Positions 1 to 9,152 are shown, counted from the first letter of the stretch. The stretch: DNA of 64,000 nucleotides from Lysobacter sp. 5GHs7-4 (GCF_021284765.1 NZ_CP089924.1:4358001-4422000); one strand, 5' to 3'. Numbers and translations: made by a program. Notes: generated from the sequence alone by a model not told the origin.

Positions 1-451
1 TCAGGCGGTACGCGCCCTTGGGCGCCGCGCGGCGTGCCAGGGTAATCAAGCGGCACAGCTGGGCGTAGCCGTGCTGGGTTTCCACCAGCAGCACCAGCTT
101 CAGACCGCAATCCAGCACGAACTCGCTGCCCACCACCAGACGCAGCCCGGTCGCGCGCGAGGCCTCCAGCGCACGCACGATCCCGGCCAGCGAGCATTCG
201 TCGGTGATCGCCAGCGCCTCGTAGCCGCAATGCAGCGCGCGCGCGAACAGATCCTCGGCGCTGGACGCGCCGCGCAGAAAGGAAAAATCGGACAGGCAAT
301 GCAGCTCGGCATACGCGGGCAGGTCGTCGCCGCTGTCGGCGTCGTCGTTGGCGGCCTGCAGGCGCAATCGCTGCGCGACCTCCCAGGCGCGCGGCAGGCG
401 GCCGCCGGGCGTGTCGCGATCGACCCCGTTCACGGCATCGTCCCAGCTCAT
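1..451 (-). CDS. dnaE2: Error-prone DNA polymerase DnaE2, N-terminal part (3' end outside window)
   Basis: This frame is open to the left edge, so only the first 150 or so codons are present. The start ATG at 451-449 overlaps the imuB stop in an ATGA, indicating translational coupling. About residues 46-130 resemble the start of the PHP domain of C-family polymerases: a [17 protein letters not shown] stretch, then [10 protein letters not shown] and [10 protein letters not shown]. DnaE2 is the non-essential translesion polymerase of the ImuA-ImuB-DnaE2 mutasome, and its position as last gene after imuB fits. The polymerase active site cannot be checked here. Confidence 0.93.
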   Translation of the reverse strand, partial: MSWDDAVNGVDRDTPGGRLPRAWEVAQRLRLQAANDDADSGDDLPAYAELHCLSDFSFLRGASSAEDLFARALHCGYEALAITDECSLAGIVRALEASRATGLRLVVGSEFVLDCGLKLVLLVETQHGYAQLCRLITLARRAAPKGAYRL

Positions 452-1866
452 GCGAACCACCCGTGCAGCATCCAGCCCTCGCGCTCGCCCGGCGGCGCAT
501 AGGCCCAGGCGCGCTGGCCCTGGCCGGTCTCGATCAGGTAGTAGTCGCGGCGCGCGTCGGCGCCGTCCCACCAGCCGCTTTCCAGGCGCTCGGGGCCGGA
601 CACGATGCGCGGTTGCGCATCGCGCAGCGGCATGGGCTGCGGCAGCAGCCACAAGGGCCGCGGCGGACGCGCCGGCGCATCGGCGATGCGCGCCTGGTCG
701 CCCTCCACGCGGCGCCAGGCGCGCTCCGGACGCGGATCGCCGGCCGGCACCACCCGGTACACCGCCTCGTCGCCCAAACGCGCGCGCAGGCGTTCGCGCA
801 GCTGCGGCCAGGGCTGGGTCTGCTGCGCGCGCAGATCGAACAGATCGCGCGAGGCCGGCACGAACGGCGGTAGTTCGCGCGCCAGCAAGCGCAGCGCCAC
901 CACCGGCTGATCGATCTGCACGCGCTCCAGGCGATTGCGGGTGAGTTCGAACAGCATCGCCGGCTCGCGTTCGGCGGCCAGCAGCCCGACTTCGACATCG
1001 GTGTGCGCGCCCTCGTGCTCCAGGCGCAGCACGAAACGCTGCACGCCGCCGTCGCGGATCGACAGGTAGGTGCACAGGTCGCCGATCAAACGCCGCAGCG
1101 GAAACAGCAGCGCCATGTGGCTTTCCACTTCGTAGCCCATTTCCACGCGCGCATCGAAGTGGTCCGGCGGCGCGTAATACGTCAGCGGATCGTCGGCCTG
1201 TCCGTACATCCGGTCCAGGTGCTCCAGCAGCGGCAGGCCGAAGCGCCGCCGCAGGCCGTCGCGCGGCAGCGCGCGCAACGCGCGCAGGTCGCGCACGCCC
1301 ATGCGTTGCAGGCGCTCGCCGTCGCCCTCGGGCAGGCGCGCGCGGCGCACCGGCACGCGATCCAGGCAGTCGGCCATCGCGCCCGGATACGGCAGCGCCA
1401 GGCCGTCGCGCAGCCCGGCCAGCACATACGCCGCGCGCGGCGTGGGCGCCAGCGCGATGCGGTGGCTGAAACCCAGCGCGGCGAGCTCTTCGCGCAGCCG
1501 CGCTTCGATGCGCGGCCACGGCCCCAGCAGACGGAAACTGGCGCGCACCTCCAGCACGATGCAGCCCGGCCATTGCGCGCTGACCAGCGAGCTGTGGCGA
1601 TACGCCCACGCCGCCAGGAAGCGCTGCCAGCGCGCTTCGGCCTGCGGCTCGTATTCCACCATCGAAAATTCCGGCAGCAGCGCATGCGCGGCGGTCAGGC
1701 GCATGCCCGCGCGCAGGCCGGCGTCGGCGGCGCTGGCGTTGACCGCATGCAGGCTGCGCAATTGCGCCGGCCCGGTCACCAGCGCCAGCGGCGCGGCGGG
1801 ATCAGGCAAACGCCGGAGGACGGCGTCCAGCGCCAGCTGCGGCAGCAGTATGCAGGCCCACAACAT
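448..1866 (-). CDS. imuB: ImuB, Y-family polymerase-like mutasome subunit
   Basis: The product is 472 residues, usual for ImuB. The N-terminus ([19 protein letters not shown]) is Y-family-like, but the catalytic acidic residues of active DinB-type polymerases are not evident. That matches the known role of ImuB as an inactive scaffold linking DnaE2 to ImuA and the beta clamp. The C-terminal region (about 400-472) has the [15 protein letters not shown] and RDYYLIE segments typical of the family. It lies between imuA and dnaE2, overlaps dnaE2 by 4 bp and starts 9 bp after imuA. It should be SOS-induced with the whole cassette. Confidence 0.93.
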   Translation of the reverse strand: MLWACILLPQLALDAVLRRLPDPAAPLALVTGPAQLRSLHAVNASAADAGLRAGMRLTAAHALLPEFSMVEYEPQAEARWQRFLAAWAYRHSSLVSAQWPGCIVLEVRASFRLLGPWPRIEARLREELAALGFSHRIALAPTPRAAYVLAGLRDGLALPYPGAMADCLDRVPVRRARLPEGDGERLQRMGVRDLRALRALPRDGLRRRFGLPLLEHLDRMYGQADDPLTYYAPPDHFDARVEMGYEVESHMALLFPLRRLIGDLCTYLSIRDGGVQRFVLRLEHEGAHTDVEVGLLAAEREPAMLFELTRNRLERVQIDQPVVALRLLARELPPFVPASRDLFDLRAQQTQPWPQLRERLRARLGDEAVYRVVPAGDPRPERAWRRVEGDQARIADAPARPPRPLWLLPQPMPLRDAQPRIVSGPERLESGWWDGADARRDYYLIETGQGQRAWAYAPPGEREGWMLHGWFA

Positions 1867-1875
1867 GCGCGCGCC

Positions 1876-2532
1876 TCACGCCGTGCCCGGTACGGCGGTG
1901 AGCGATGCAGCGCTGTCCGCTACGGCCGCGCCCGGCACATAGGATTGCGCCGGCGCGGGACCGCCGCGGCATTTACGCACATGCCAGGCGCCGCGCGCGT
2001 ATTCCACGCGCAGGGCGGCCGGCGAAGGATTGGCCGCGTGCTTGCGGTCGCGCAGCGCGAAACCCAGGCAGTCGCCGCTGTCGGCGGCCACCTGCAGCCG
2101 GCGCAGCGCCGGCGCATCGGCCTGCGCGGGCCAACCGATCACCGCCGCACAGGCGCCGCTGCGCAGGCATTGTTCGAACGCCCACAGGGCATCGCGTGGC
2201 GCGGCGTCGACGATCTGCAGCGAGGCCAGGTCCACGCCGGCCGCCTGCCACGCCGGCGCGTACGGCAGATACGGCGGCGCGATCAGCGCCACCGTGCCGC
2301 CGGCCCGGGTCATGCGTACCAGGGTCGGCATGAGTAGCGACAACTCGCCGACGCCGTCGGCGGGCAGCAGCAGTTCGGTCAGTGCGCGCCGCGGCCAGCC
2401 GCGCTGCGGCAACAACGCGTCCAGCGCGGCATGGCCGGAGGATTCGCCCTCGGCGGCGATGCCGGCGCTGCGCCCGGCATGCCACAGCGTCTGCGCGGCC
2501 AGCAGGCTTTCGATGGCGACCACGGCGCCCAC
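1876..2532 (-). CDS. imuA: ImuA, RecA/SulA-like mutasome subunit
   Basis: The 218-residue product starts with GTG directly after the lexA stop, so the two genes abut. Features seen are an N-terminal helix, LPQRGWPRRALTELLLP near residue 42, a hydrophobic strand GGTVALIAPPYLPYAPAW, and later WAFEQCLRSGACAAVIGWP. This is the usual ImuA pattern, a degenerate RecA-like fold without a clear Walker A motif. ImuA works with ImuB and DnaE2 in damage-induced mutagenesis. The order lexA2-imuA-imuB-dnaE2 is the classic arrangement and strongly supports the assignment. Confidence 0.9.
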   Translation of the reverse strand: MGAVVAIESLLAAQTLWHAGRSAGIAAEGESSGHAALDALLPQRGWPRRALTELLLPADGVGELSLLMPTLVRMTRAGGTVALIAPPYLPYAPAWQAAGVDLASLQIVDAAPRDALWAFEQCLRSGACAAVIGWPAQADAPALRRLQVAADSGDCLGFALRDRKHAANPSPAALRVEYARGAWHVRKCRGGPAPAQSYVPGAAVADSAASLTAVPGTA

Positions 2533-3141
2533 TCAGCCCAGCCGCACCAGGCCGCAGTAAACGCCTTCGATGGCGAAGTCCTGCCCCGCCTCCACCACGA
2601 TCGGCGCATGCGCGCTGTTGCGCGGCAGCAGGCGGATCTGCCGGCGCGTGCGCTGCAAACGCTTGATCGTCAGCTCGCCGTCGATGCGCGCGACCACGGT
2701 CTGCCCGTCGCGCGCGTCGGCGCTGCGGTGCACGCCGACCAGGTCGCCGTCGAGGATGCCGTCGTCGATCATCGAATCGCCCTGCACCTTCAGCAGATAG
2801 TCCGGCGTCGGCGAAAACAGCCGGCGGTCCAGCCACAGCTGCTGGTCCAGGCCGATGTCGGCGCCGATCGGCGCGCCCGCCGCGACCCGGCCCAGCACCG
2901 CCAGCGGCAGCACGTCGGCGCCGCCGCCCGGCAGGCTCAGCCCGCGCTTGCGGCCCGGCGCCAGTGCCAGCCAGCCGTCGGCGACCAGCGCCTGCACGTG
3001 CTTCTGGGCGGCGTTGCGCGAAGCGAAGCCGAAGGCGGCGGCGATCTCGGCCAGGCTGGGCGCGCGCCCGGCCGCCAGTTCGCGGCGCAGGAAGGCCAGC
3101 ACGGCGGCACGTTGCGGCGGCAGGGAGTCGGGCGTGTCCAT
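2533..3141 (-). CDS. lexA2: LexA2-type SOS repressor
   Basis: The product is a 202-residue LexA-like repressor. Residues 10-65 form a winged-helix DNA-binding domain (SLAEIAAAFGFASRNAAQKHVQAL). Residues 80-200 form the S24 self-cleavage domain: Ala88-Gly89 cleavage site in GRVAAGAPIG, nucleophile Ser123 in GDSM, and general-base Lys160 in ELTIKRL. I chose ATG at 3141. A longer GTG start at 3159 would put the operator inside the gene. It leads the mutasome operon, which is typical of the second LexA (LexA2) of Pseudomonas and xanthomonads and suggests autoregulation. No good Shine-Dalgarno is visible, so a near-leaderless mRNA is possible. Confidence 0.92.
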   Translation of the reverse strand: MDTPDSLPPQRAAVLAFLRRELAAGRAPSLAEIAAAFGFASRNAAQKHVQALVADGWLALAPGRKRGLSLPGGGADVLPLAVLGRVAAGAPIGADIGLDQQLWLDRRLFSPTPDYLLKVQGDSMIDDGILDGDLVGVHRSADARDGQTVVARIDGELTIKRLQRTRRQIRLLPRNSAHAPIVVEAGQDFAIEGVYCGLVRLG

Positions 3142-3143
3142 AG

Positions 3144-3159
3144 GTGTACATTTGTACAC
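3144..3159 (-). promoter_or_regulatory. LexA2-type operator upstream of lexA2-imuA-imuB-dnaE2
   Basis: The 16-bp near-perfect palindrome GTGTACAAATGTACAC lies two bases upstream of the chosen lexA2 ATG. It reads GTAC-N4-GTAC, close to the GTAC-N4-GTGC box described for LexA2 of Pseudomonas putida and unlike the E. coli CTGT-N8-ACAG box. Its place at the start codon would let LexA2 block both transcription and ribosome access. Confidence 0.8.
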
Positions 3160-3348
3160 TCATTGGCGACCGGAGGCGAGCCCCGGAACGGCCGCCCGTC
3201 GCCCGCCTCGGCGCAAGCGGACCGCGGCTGGGCGCATGAACGCGCGGCGCACCATTTACGGCCGCAACCGGCCCGTGAAACACTCTCTCGGCCACCGAAA
3301 CGGTGGCCGCCGCCTGGGGGGCGGCACGGACTCATACAGGGGAAAATC

Positions 3349-4374
3349 ATGTTCGCACGTCTCGCGGCGGCCCTCGCCGCGCTTTGCCTTTCGTTCAACG
3401 CCGTCGCCGCCAAGCCGGTGCCGCTGCCCATGCCCATCGCCCAGGATCTGCCGGTCGAGCTGGTGATGAGCCAGCAGGAAATCGCCGTCGATGTGCCCAA
3501 CACCGCCTCGGCGATGGGCGCCCAGTTCGGCCTGATCGGCGCCCTGATCGGCAGCGCGGTGCAGAACTCGCAGGCCAAGACCGCCGAGAAGCGCATCGCC
3601 GACATGCGCAACCTGCTGCTGGACTACCGCTTCAACGAGCGCATGGAACAGGCGCTGCGCGCCAAGCTGGCCGGCGAAGGCTTCTCGCCCAATCCGCAGG
3701 TGGTGGTGATGCCGACCGCCTGGGACGCCGCCAGCGCCAAGGACAGCGCGCAGCTGCCGCAGGACGTGCTGGTGCTGACGCCGCGCTACTCGATGAGCAA
3801 CAACCTCGGCGGCCTGACCGTGCGCGTGCAGGCCGCTTACGTGCATCGCGAGCGCAAGAGCAACGGCAAGGTCAAGGAAACCCTGCGCTTCAACCGCCCC
3901 TACACCTTCCAGTACACGGTCGTGGATTATCCCGGCGAAGAAGGCGCGATCGATCGCCGCTGGCTGGCGATGGGCCCGGCCGGCGTGGGCGCGCTGATCG
4001 ATCAGGGCATCGCCCAGGTCACCGACATGCTGGCCTACGACTTTTCCTCCGCCGGCCGCGCCGAAGCGGCGACCAAGGTCAAGAACGACAAGATCCCGTT
4101 CGCCGGCAACATCTACCGCGGCCGTTCGCTGCGCGGCACGCCCGACTACGTGTGGGTGCGCAGCGGCAACCAGTGGATGCAGAGCGTGACCGGCTACGCG
4201 ACGCTCAACGCCGGCAAGATGACCGCCGCGGTGGCGCCGGTCGCCGCACCCAGCATCGCCGAAACGCCTGTCGCCGCGCCCGCCGATGCCGCCGCCGCGC
4301 CTGCCGCCGAGCCGGCTCCGGCCGCCGAAGCCGCGCCGGCACCCGCCGCCGACGCCGGCGCAGGCGGCCGATGA
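3349..4374 (+). CDS. Exported protein of unknown function, Ala/Pro-rich C-terminus
   Basis: The 341-residue product has a clear Sec signal peptide (MFARLAAALAALCLSFNAVAA), then a globular region with a short Gly/Ala hydrophobic stretch near residues 58-72 and mixed alpha/beta sequence to about 280. The last 55 residues are almost only Ala, Pro and Glu, resembling a flexible tail. The ATG follows GGGGAAAATC. The stop overlaps the next gene's ATG as ATGA, so the two are co-translated and may act together in the envelope. I do not recognise the family. Confidence 0.8.
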   Translation: MFARLAAALAALCLSFNAVAAKPVPLPMPIAQDLPVELVMSQQEIAVDVPNTASAMGAQFGLIGALIGSAVQNSQAKTAEKRIADMRNLLLDYRFNERMEQALRAKLAGEGFSPNPQVVVMPTAWDAASAKDSAQLPQDVLVLTPRYSMSNNLGGLTVRVQAAYVHRERKSNGKVKETLRFNRPYTFQYTVVDYPGEEGAIDRRWLAMGPAGVGALIDQGIAQVTDMLAYDFSSAGRAEAATKVKNDKIPFAGNIYRGRSLRGTPDYVWVRSGNQWMQSVTGYATLNAGKMTAAVAPVAAPSIAETPVAAPADAAAAPAAEPAPAAEAAPAPAADAGAGGR

Positions 4375-4922
4375 ACCGCGCCGCGATCGCGCTGGGCATC
4401 GCCGCGACGCTCGCGCTGAGCGCCTGCAGCACCAAGGTGCACAAGGTGGTGGTGCGCGAGGACCGTCTGCAGCCCACGCCCACCGGCAAGAAGGCGCCGC
4501 GCCTGACCTGCGCGCACCAGCTCGCCGACGTGGTCGACGCCCGTCCCGCCGGCAATCGCGCCGGCGGCCTGGGCGCGCATCAGTTCCTGCTCGACGACGC
4601 GCCGGCATTGGTGCGCAAGCAGTTGTTGAGCCTGGGCATGACCGCCGCGGACGCGCCGGCCGACGCCGACGCGCGCCGCGTGGCGGTGCAGATCAAGCAG
4701 CTGTACCTGAGCCAGAACACCATCACCAAAGTACCGGTGGCGGTGTACAGCGTGCAGGTCGACGGCGCCGCACCGTTCGTGATCCGCGCCCAGGCCGCAT
4801 CGATGAACTGGAACAGCAGCGAGGACGAGGCCTATCGGTCCCTGTCCGACAGCATGCACGACGCCAACCTGCAACTGGTCAACACGCTCAACAAGGGTTG
4901 CGGCGCGCGCAAGGCGGGCTGA
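4371..4922 (+). CDS. Lipoprotein of unknown function, coupled to the upstream exported protein
   Basis: The product is 183 residues with a lipoprotein signal (IAATLALSACST, lipobox LSAC). The mature part has few Cys and a YLSQNTITKVPVAVYSVQVDG segment that looks like a beta-rich periplasmic domain. The residue after the lipid Cys is Ser, consistent with outer-membrane sorting. The start overlaps the preceding stop by 4 bp. I cannot name the family. Paired expression with the upstream exported protein suggests an envelope complex. Confidence 0.8.
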   Translation: MNRAAIALGIAATLALSACSTKVHKVVVREDRLQPTPTGKKAPRLTCAHQLADVVDARPAGNRAGGLGAHQFLLDDAPALVRKQLLSLGMTAADAPADADARRVAVQIKQLYLSQNTITKVPVAVYSVQVDGAAPFVIRAQAASMNWNSSEDEAYRSLSDSMHDANLQLVNTLNKGCGARKAG

Positions 4923-4939
4923 CCGCCGCGCCGACTTCG

Positions 4940-4965
4940 GCCGGGGTGGCCCTCCACCCTGGCCG
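4940..4965 (+). terminator. Hairpin after the exported-protein/lipoprotein pair
   Basis: An 11-bp stem with one mismatch (GGCCGGGGTGG / CCACCCTGGCC, loop of four) begins 17 bp after the stop at 4922. No T-tract follows, so it may be a terminator or only an mRNA-stabilising hairpin. Confidence 0.4.
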
Positions 4966-5048
4966 TCGCACTCCACGGCAAGCTTGTCCTCCAGGCCCGC
5001 GTCCTTGCGTTACGAGCCAACAGGAGACTCACGCCAGGAGGGCAGGCC

Positions 5049-5969
5049 ATGCATCGACACCGCGCCGCGAACCGCAAGCGTCCGCGCATCCAGCTCTGGT
5101 TCGGCCTGGCGGCCGCGCTGACCTTGTCGATGGCCGGCGCCGGCGAGACCACGGTCACGCCCAAGCCGCCCAAACAGCCGCACGAGGACATTTGCGCGCT
5201 GTCCACCGACAACAGCAACCCGCACCTGCCCTGGTGCGCGGACCGCCCCAACGTGCCCTGCCATCAAAGTCCGGACAGCTGCAGCAAACTGGCCGAAACC
5301 GTCAGCGGCGTATGCAAGACCACCTACGCCAACTGCTACGTCCGCTTTCCCAAGGTCTCAGACAAGAGCGCCTGCCACCGGAGCCTGAAGGAATTCCGCG
5401 AAGAGCTCGACGGCCTGGCCTGCAACTGGCCGCGCGATCCCGAACCGCTGGTCGGCAGCTGCGACGGCCAGGACTACGTCAAGTACGGCGACGTGCTGAA
5501 AGTCGGCGGCAAGCCGACCTGGCGCAACAACAATCCCGGCGCCCTCACCTGCCTGGCCGATCGCGCCGACTACGGCGCTTACGGCACCTGCAAGAGCTTC
5601 GCGATCTTCCCCAGCCTGCCGACCGGCGCGCACGCGCTCTATCAATGGCTGGTCGCCAACGCCGGCCGCTCCATCTACCAGTTCGCCGCCACCCACGCGC
5701 CGCCCGACAACGGCGCGCCGCTCAACAAGGGCAACGATCCGGGCGCCTACGCCGACAAGATCCTGGCCGAACTGCGCAAGGACAATCCCGGCAAGACCTA
5801 CACCCGCAACACGCCGCTGGGTTCCTTGAGCGAGGACGAATTGGGCACCGTGGTGCGCGCGGTGACGCTGCAGGAAGGTTCGACCAGCCCGCTCAACCAG
5901 GGCCATACCTACGAACTCGACCAACCCGCGCTGATTCCGCCTGCGTTGCGCGCCTGCCTGGGATTGTAG
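5049..5969 (+). CDS. Exported Cys-rich protein with an NNPG-type domain
   Basis: The 306-residue product has a basic N-terminus and a hydrophobic export signal to about residue 32. Residues 40-140 hold about ten cysteines, suggesting disulfides in the periplasm or outside. Residues 157-195 contain WRNNNPGALTC, GAYGTCKSFAIFPS and GAHALYQWL. This resembles the NNPGN...F-PS-E-G--A module of phage and peptidoglycan-associated proteins. An enzymatic role on the cell wall is only a guess, because no catalytic set is recognisable. The ATG follows GGAGGGCAGGCC. Confidence 0.75.
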   Translation: MHRHRAANRKRPRIQLWFGLAAALTLSMAGAGETTVTPKPPKQPHEDICALSTDNSNPHLPWCADRPNVPCHQSPDSCSKLAETVSGVCKTTYANCYVRFPKVSDKSACHRSLKEFREELDGLACNWPRDPEPLVGSCDGQDYVKYGDVLKVGGKPTWRNNNPGALTCLADRADYGAYGTCKSFAIFPSLPTGAHALYQWLVANAGRSIYQFAATHAPPDNGAPLNKGNDPGAYADKILAELRKDNPGKTYTRNTPLGSLSEDELGTVVRAVTLQEGSTSPLNQGHTYELDQPALIPPALRACLGL

Positions 5970-6039
5970 GGACCGCGATGCGCGCCGCCTGTATGCTGGC
6001 CGCGGTCTGCATCCGCAGGCGTCGGCCATCGGGGAAGGC

Positions 6040-6333
6040 GTGACTCGAATTCTCTTGCCGCTGCTCGGCCTCGGTCTGCTGACGGGCTGCTCCGCGCCCA
6101 CTTCCGGCACCGTGGCCGCCGACGTGATCCGCCTGTATCCGGATTGCCAGTTGGACAAGCTTCATCAGACCCGCAAGCTGGATGCGGAGGGCAAGGAAGT
6201 GCTGGCCAAGTTCACCTACACCTGCAAGAACGAAACCCACCTGCGCTACGGCAACCTGGTCTACAGCAAGGGCATGGACACTGGCTTCACCATCTTCTGC
6301 TGCGCGCGCGAAGCCAAGCCCGAAGAGATCTGA
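6040..6333 (+). CDS. Small lipoprotein of unknown function
   Basis: The 97-residue product starts with GTG after GGGGAAGGC. It has a lipoprotein signal, LPLLGLGLLTGCSA, with lipobox LTGC. The mature chain of about 80 residues carries four Cys, two of them adjacent near the end (IFCCAR). No known domain is recognised. It runs convergently against the gamma-glutamylcyclotransferase-like gene and is probably transcribed alone. Confidence 0.7.
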   Translation: MTRILLPLLGLGLLTGCSAPTSGTVAADVIRLYPDCQLDKLHQTRKLDAEGKEVLAKFTYTCKNETHLRYGNLVYSKGMDTGFTIFCCAREAKPEEI

Positions 6334-6345
6334 CCACCGCGACCG

Positions 6346-6693
6346 TCAGTCCGACGCGGGCGCGGGATCGGCCAGGCTGTAGACGTAGGCCTGCACGCGC
6401 GTGCCGTCGTCCAGCGTGGCCGTGGTCAGCACGCGCCGATAGCCGTCGCCTTCGAACTCGTCCAGGCGCGGCCAGTGTTCGTCCATCCGCTCCGAACTGA
6501 ACACCAGGCCCGCCACCTGCGCGCCGTGTTCGTCCAGCACGATGCCCGGGAAGCCCACCGCCGCGCCCCAGCCTTCCTGCAGCAGGGTGCCGGTGACGCT
6601 GGCCGGCTGCCAACGCCCAGGAATGTCCGCCATCACATGGGCATTGATGCGCCCCGGCGCGAGGGTGCCGTATACGAACAATCGCTGGATCAT
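6346..6693 (-). CDS. Gamma-glutamylcyclotransferase-like (AIG2/YtfP) family protein
   Basis: The 115-residue product begins with the family signature LFVYGTLAPG (residues 5-14), the substrate-binding YGTL loop. FPGIVLDEHGAQVAGLVF follows, then the acidic LDEFEGDGYRR segment, where the Glu is the expected catalytic residue in this fold. Members act on gamma-glutamyl-amine or peptide conjugates, but specificity cannot be read here. Length is typical. It is transcribed opposite to both neighbours. Confidence 0.88.
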   Translation of the reverse strand: MIQRLFVYGTLAPGRINAHVMADIPGRWQPASVTGTLLQEGWGAAVGFPGIVLDEHGAQVAGLVFSSERMDEHWPRLDEFEGDGYRRVLTTATLDDGTRVQAYVYSLADPAPASD

Positions 6694-6866
6694 CGCCGTC
6701 TCACGCGTCTATGGTCGTGCGCCCGATTGTAGAACCTCGCCGCCGGCCTTCGCCTGGCCCGACGCCACCGGCTCGATGCGGCCACGACTTCCAGCCTATG
6801 CCGCGCGCTCTAGGCCCATGCTAGCGTCCGCACTCACGCCGCCGTGCGCCAAGTCGGGGTCGTCTC

Positions 6867-8576
6867 GTGCGCAGCATCCGATCGCTCGTCCTGGCCGCGT
6901 CCATCGCCGCCGCCTCGCCCGTCATCGCGCTCGCGCAGCCGGCGCCGGCCGACCGCCATCGGCAAGTCGATGCGATCTTCGCGCCCTGGAGCCAACCCGG
7001 CGCGCCCGGCTGCGCGGTGGGCATATCGCGCGACGGTGCGCTCGATTACGCGCGCGGCTACGGCATGTCCAACCTCGAATACGACCTGCCCATCGCCGCC
7101 GACAGCGTGTTCCAAAGCGCCTCGATCTCCAAGCAGTTCACCGCGTTCGCGATCGGCCTGCTGGCGCAGGAGGGCCGCCTCTCGCTGGACGACGACATCC
7201 GCCGCTACGTGCCGGAGATTCCCGACCACGGCAAGACGATCACCCTCGCGCACCTGATCCACCACACCGGCGGTTTGCGCGAGCAAGGCCAGCTGCTGAA
7301 CCTGGCCGGATGGCGCGGCGACGATCTCTACACCGAGGCCGACATCCTGTGGGCGCTGAGCCGGCAACGGCGGGCCAACTTCGCCGCCGGCAGCGAGGTC
7401 GTCTACGGCAATGCCGCCTACACCCTGTTGGGCATCGTGGTGCAGCGCGTGTCGGGCCAGTCGCTGCGCGCGTTCGCCGATGCGCGCATCTTCCAACCGC
7501 TGGGCATGGCCGACACCCAGTTCCGCGACGACCATACCCAGGTCATGGCGCGACGCGCGTCGGCCTACAGCCCGCGCGAAGGCGGCGGCTGGCGGATCAG
7601 CGTGCCCAACATCGATCACTACGGCTCGACCAGCCTGCATACCAGCGTCGGCGATCTGCTCAAGTGGCAGCAGAACCTGATCGACGCGCGAGTGGGCGGG
7701 CGCACGCTGATCGACTGGATGCAGACCTCCGGCAAACTCGACGACGGCACCCTCACTCAATACGGCGCCGGCCTGCGTCTGGCCGGCTACCGCGGGCTGC
7801 GCATGATCAGCCACGACGGCGCCGACGGCGGTTATCGCAGCGACATGCTGCTGTTTCCGGATCAGCGCGTCGCCATCGCGGTGCTATGCAACGGCAGCCC
7901 GATCGCGCCGGATCAGCTCACGCGCAAGATCGCCGAGCTGTATCTGGGCGATCGCATGACCGCGCCCGCGCTGGCGCCCGCGGTGGCGCGTTCGGACGCC
8001 GATCCGGCCAGCCTGGCCGGCGTGTACTGGAGCCGCCAGACCGACGAAGTGGTGCGTCTGGAATTCAAGGACGGGGCCCTGCGCCAGGTCGGCGTTCCCG
8101 CGGCGTTCGTGCCGATCGGCGGCAACGATTTCCGTCCCGGCGAGCAGGCGCAGCATTGGCGCTTCGTGCCCGCCACCAACGCCATGCCGGCGCAGTTGCA
8201 CATCAAGGATTTCTGGCCCACTGCGCGCAGTTTCGTACGCGTGGACAGCGCCCTGCCCGATGCCACCGCCCTGGCGGCGTTCGCGGGACGCTACCGCAGC
8301 GAGGACACCGACATGACCTACACGGTGCGCGCCGTCGACGGCAAGCTGGTGCTGTCCTGGCCGCGCCAGTTCGAGGTCGCGCTGGAAGCCGTGGGCGGCG
8401 AGCGGTTCGTCGGCTCGCGTGGGCTGGTCACGTTCGTGCGCAATGCCGACGGCGGCGTCGACGGATTCACGATCAGCAATCGCCGCCTGCGTCGACTGCA
8501 GGCGCTGCGGATCGCCGCGACCGATACCGCGCAGTCGCTTCCCAGCCAAGCCACAGGCGCCACGGCGCAGCGTTGA
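6867..8576 (+). CDS. S12-family serine hydrolase (beta-lactamase/PBP4*-like), exported
   Basis: The 569-residue product has a signal peptide to about residue 23. The penicilloyl-serine transferase fold shows SxxK at Ser86-Lys89 (SISK), YxN at Tyr180-Asn182 (YGN) and a HDGADGG segment in place of the KTG box. The C-terminal 200 residues form an extra beta-rich domain seen in many class C-like peptidases and esterases. The substrate may be a D-amino peptide or an ester; resistance to beta-lactams should not be assumed. The start is GTG at 6867. Confidence 0.88.
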   Translation: MRSIRSLVLAASIAAASPVIALAQPAPADRHRQVDAIFAPWSQPGAPGCAVGISRDGALDYARGYGMSNLEYDLPIAADSVFQSASISKQFTAFAIGLLAQEGRLSLDDDIRRYVPEIPDHGKTITLAHLIHHTGGLREQGQLLNLAGWRGDDLYTEADILWALSRQRRANFAAGSEVVYGNAAYTLLGIVVQRVSGQSLRAFADARIFQPLGMADTQFRDDHTQVMARRASAYSPREGGGWRISVPNIDHYGSTSLHTSVGDLLKWQQNLIDARVGGRTLIDWMQTSGKLDDGTLTQYGAGLRLAGYRGLRMISHDGADGGYRSDMLLFPDQRVAIAVLCNGSPIAPDQLTRKIAELYLGDRMTAPALAPAVARSDADPASLAGVYWSRQTDEVVRLEFKDGALRQVGVPAAFVPIGGNDFRPGEQAQHWRFVPATNAMPAQLHIKDFWPTARSFVRVDSALPDATALAAFAGRYRSEDTDMTYTVRAVDGKLVLSWPRQFEVALEAVGGERFVGSRGLVTFVRNADGGVDGFTISNRRLRRLQALRIAATDTAQSLPSQATGATAQR

Positions 8577-8696
8577 CGGCCATTCGGCCTCGTTAAGACG
8601 GGGTGGCGGATCGACACATCGCTTTCACATCCGCGTACACAAGCCCTTGGCCGCACCGGTGCTAGCGTCGGCGCCTCATCCATCCGGGAGCGCAGC

Positions 8697-9131
8697 ATGG
8701 ACACGCAGCGGATTCATCGCGGCCGCCTGATCGATCACATCCAGTTGGTGGTGGAAGACCTTAAAGCCAGCCAGCGGTTCTACGAAGCCGTGTTCAAGGC
8801 CTTGGACATACCGATGAGCGGCAGCGGCGACGACTACTTCTGGGCCGACGAATTGTTCATCTCCACCGCCGGCAGCGAAGCGGCGCAGGGCAAGCTCACC
8901 GGGCGCCACCACTTCGCTTTTCAGGCCAAGGACCGCGCCGCGGTGGACGCGTTCCATCGCGCCGCGCTGGCTCACGGCGGCCGCGACAACGGCGCGCCTG
9001 GCGAGCGCAAGTATCACCCGGGCTACTACGCGGCGTTCGCGCTGGACCCGGACGGCAACAACATCGAGGCGGTGTACCACGGCGAAGGCAAGCGCAGCGC
9101 GGCGTCGGTCACCGTGGACATACCGGCTTGA
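8697..9131 (+). CDS. VOC (glyoxalase/bleomycin-resistance-like) superfamily protein
   Basis: The 144-residue product has the paired beta-alpha-beta-beta-beta modules of the vicinal oxygen chelate fold: DHIQLVVEDLKASQRFYEAVF at the N-terminus and GYYAAFALDPDGNNIEAVYH at the C-terminus. Candidate metal ligands are His14, His64/65 and Glu near residue 126. The substrate cannot be inferred. The ATG follows GGGAGCGCAGC. The gene converges on the MFS transporter. Confidence 0.85.
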   Translation: MDTQRIHRGRLIDHIQLVVEDLKASQRFYEAVFKALDIPMSGSGDDYFWADELFISTAGSEAAQGKLTGRHHFAFQAKDRAAVDAFHRAALAHGGRDNGAPGERKYHPGYYAAFALDPDGNNIEAVYHGEGKRSAASVTVDIPA

Positions 9132-9149
9132 GCGCGGCCTCGGCCGCGC
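9132..9149. terminator. Hairpin between convergent VOC and MFS genes
   Basis: A perfect 8-bp GC stem (GCGCGGCC / GGCCGCGC, loop TC) fills the short gap between two converging genes. It could act for both strands, but lacks T-tracts. Confidence 0.4.
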
Positions 9150-9152
9150 GAC

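Noticed and set aside
3142..3159. Longer LexA2 from GTG at 3159
   Set aside because: It would place the operator in the coding region and add six residues not seen in the family.
2431..3348. N-terminal extension of the exported protein at 3349
   Set aside because: The extension overlaps lexA2 on the other strand; the ATG at 3349 begins a proper signal peptide behind a ribosome site.
6867..8576. Class C beta-lactamase conferring resistance
   Set aside because: The SxxK and YxN motifs fit the S12 family broadly, but the KTG box is replaced and an extra C-terminal domain is present, as in peptidases and esterases.
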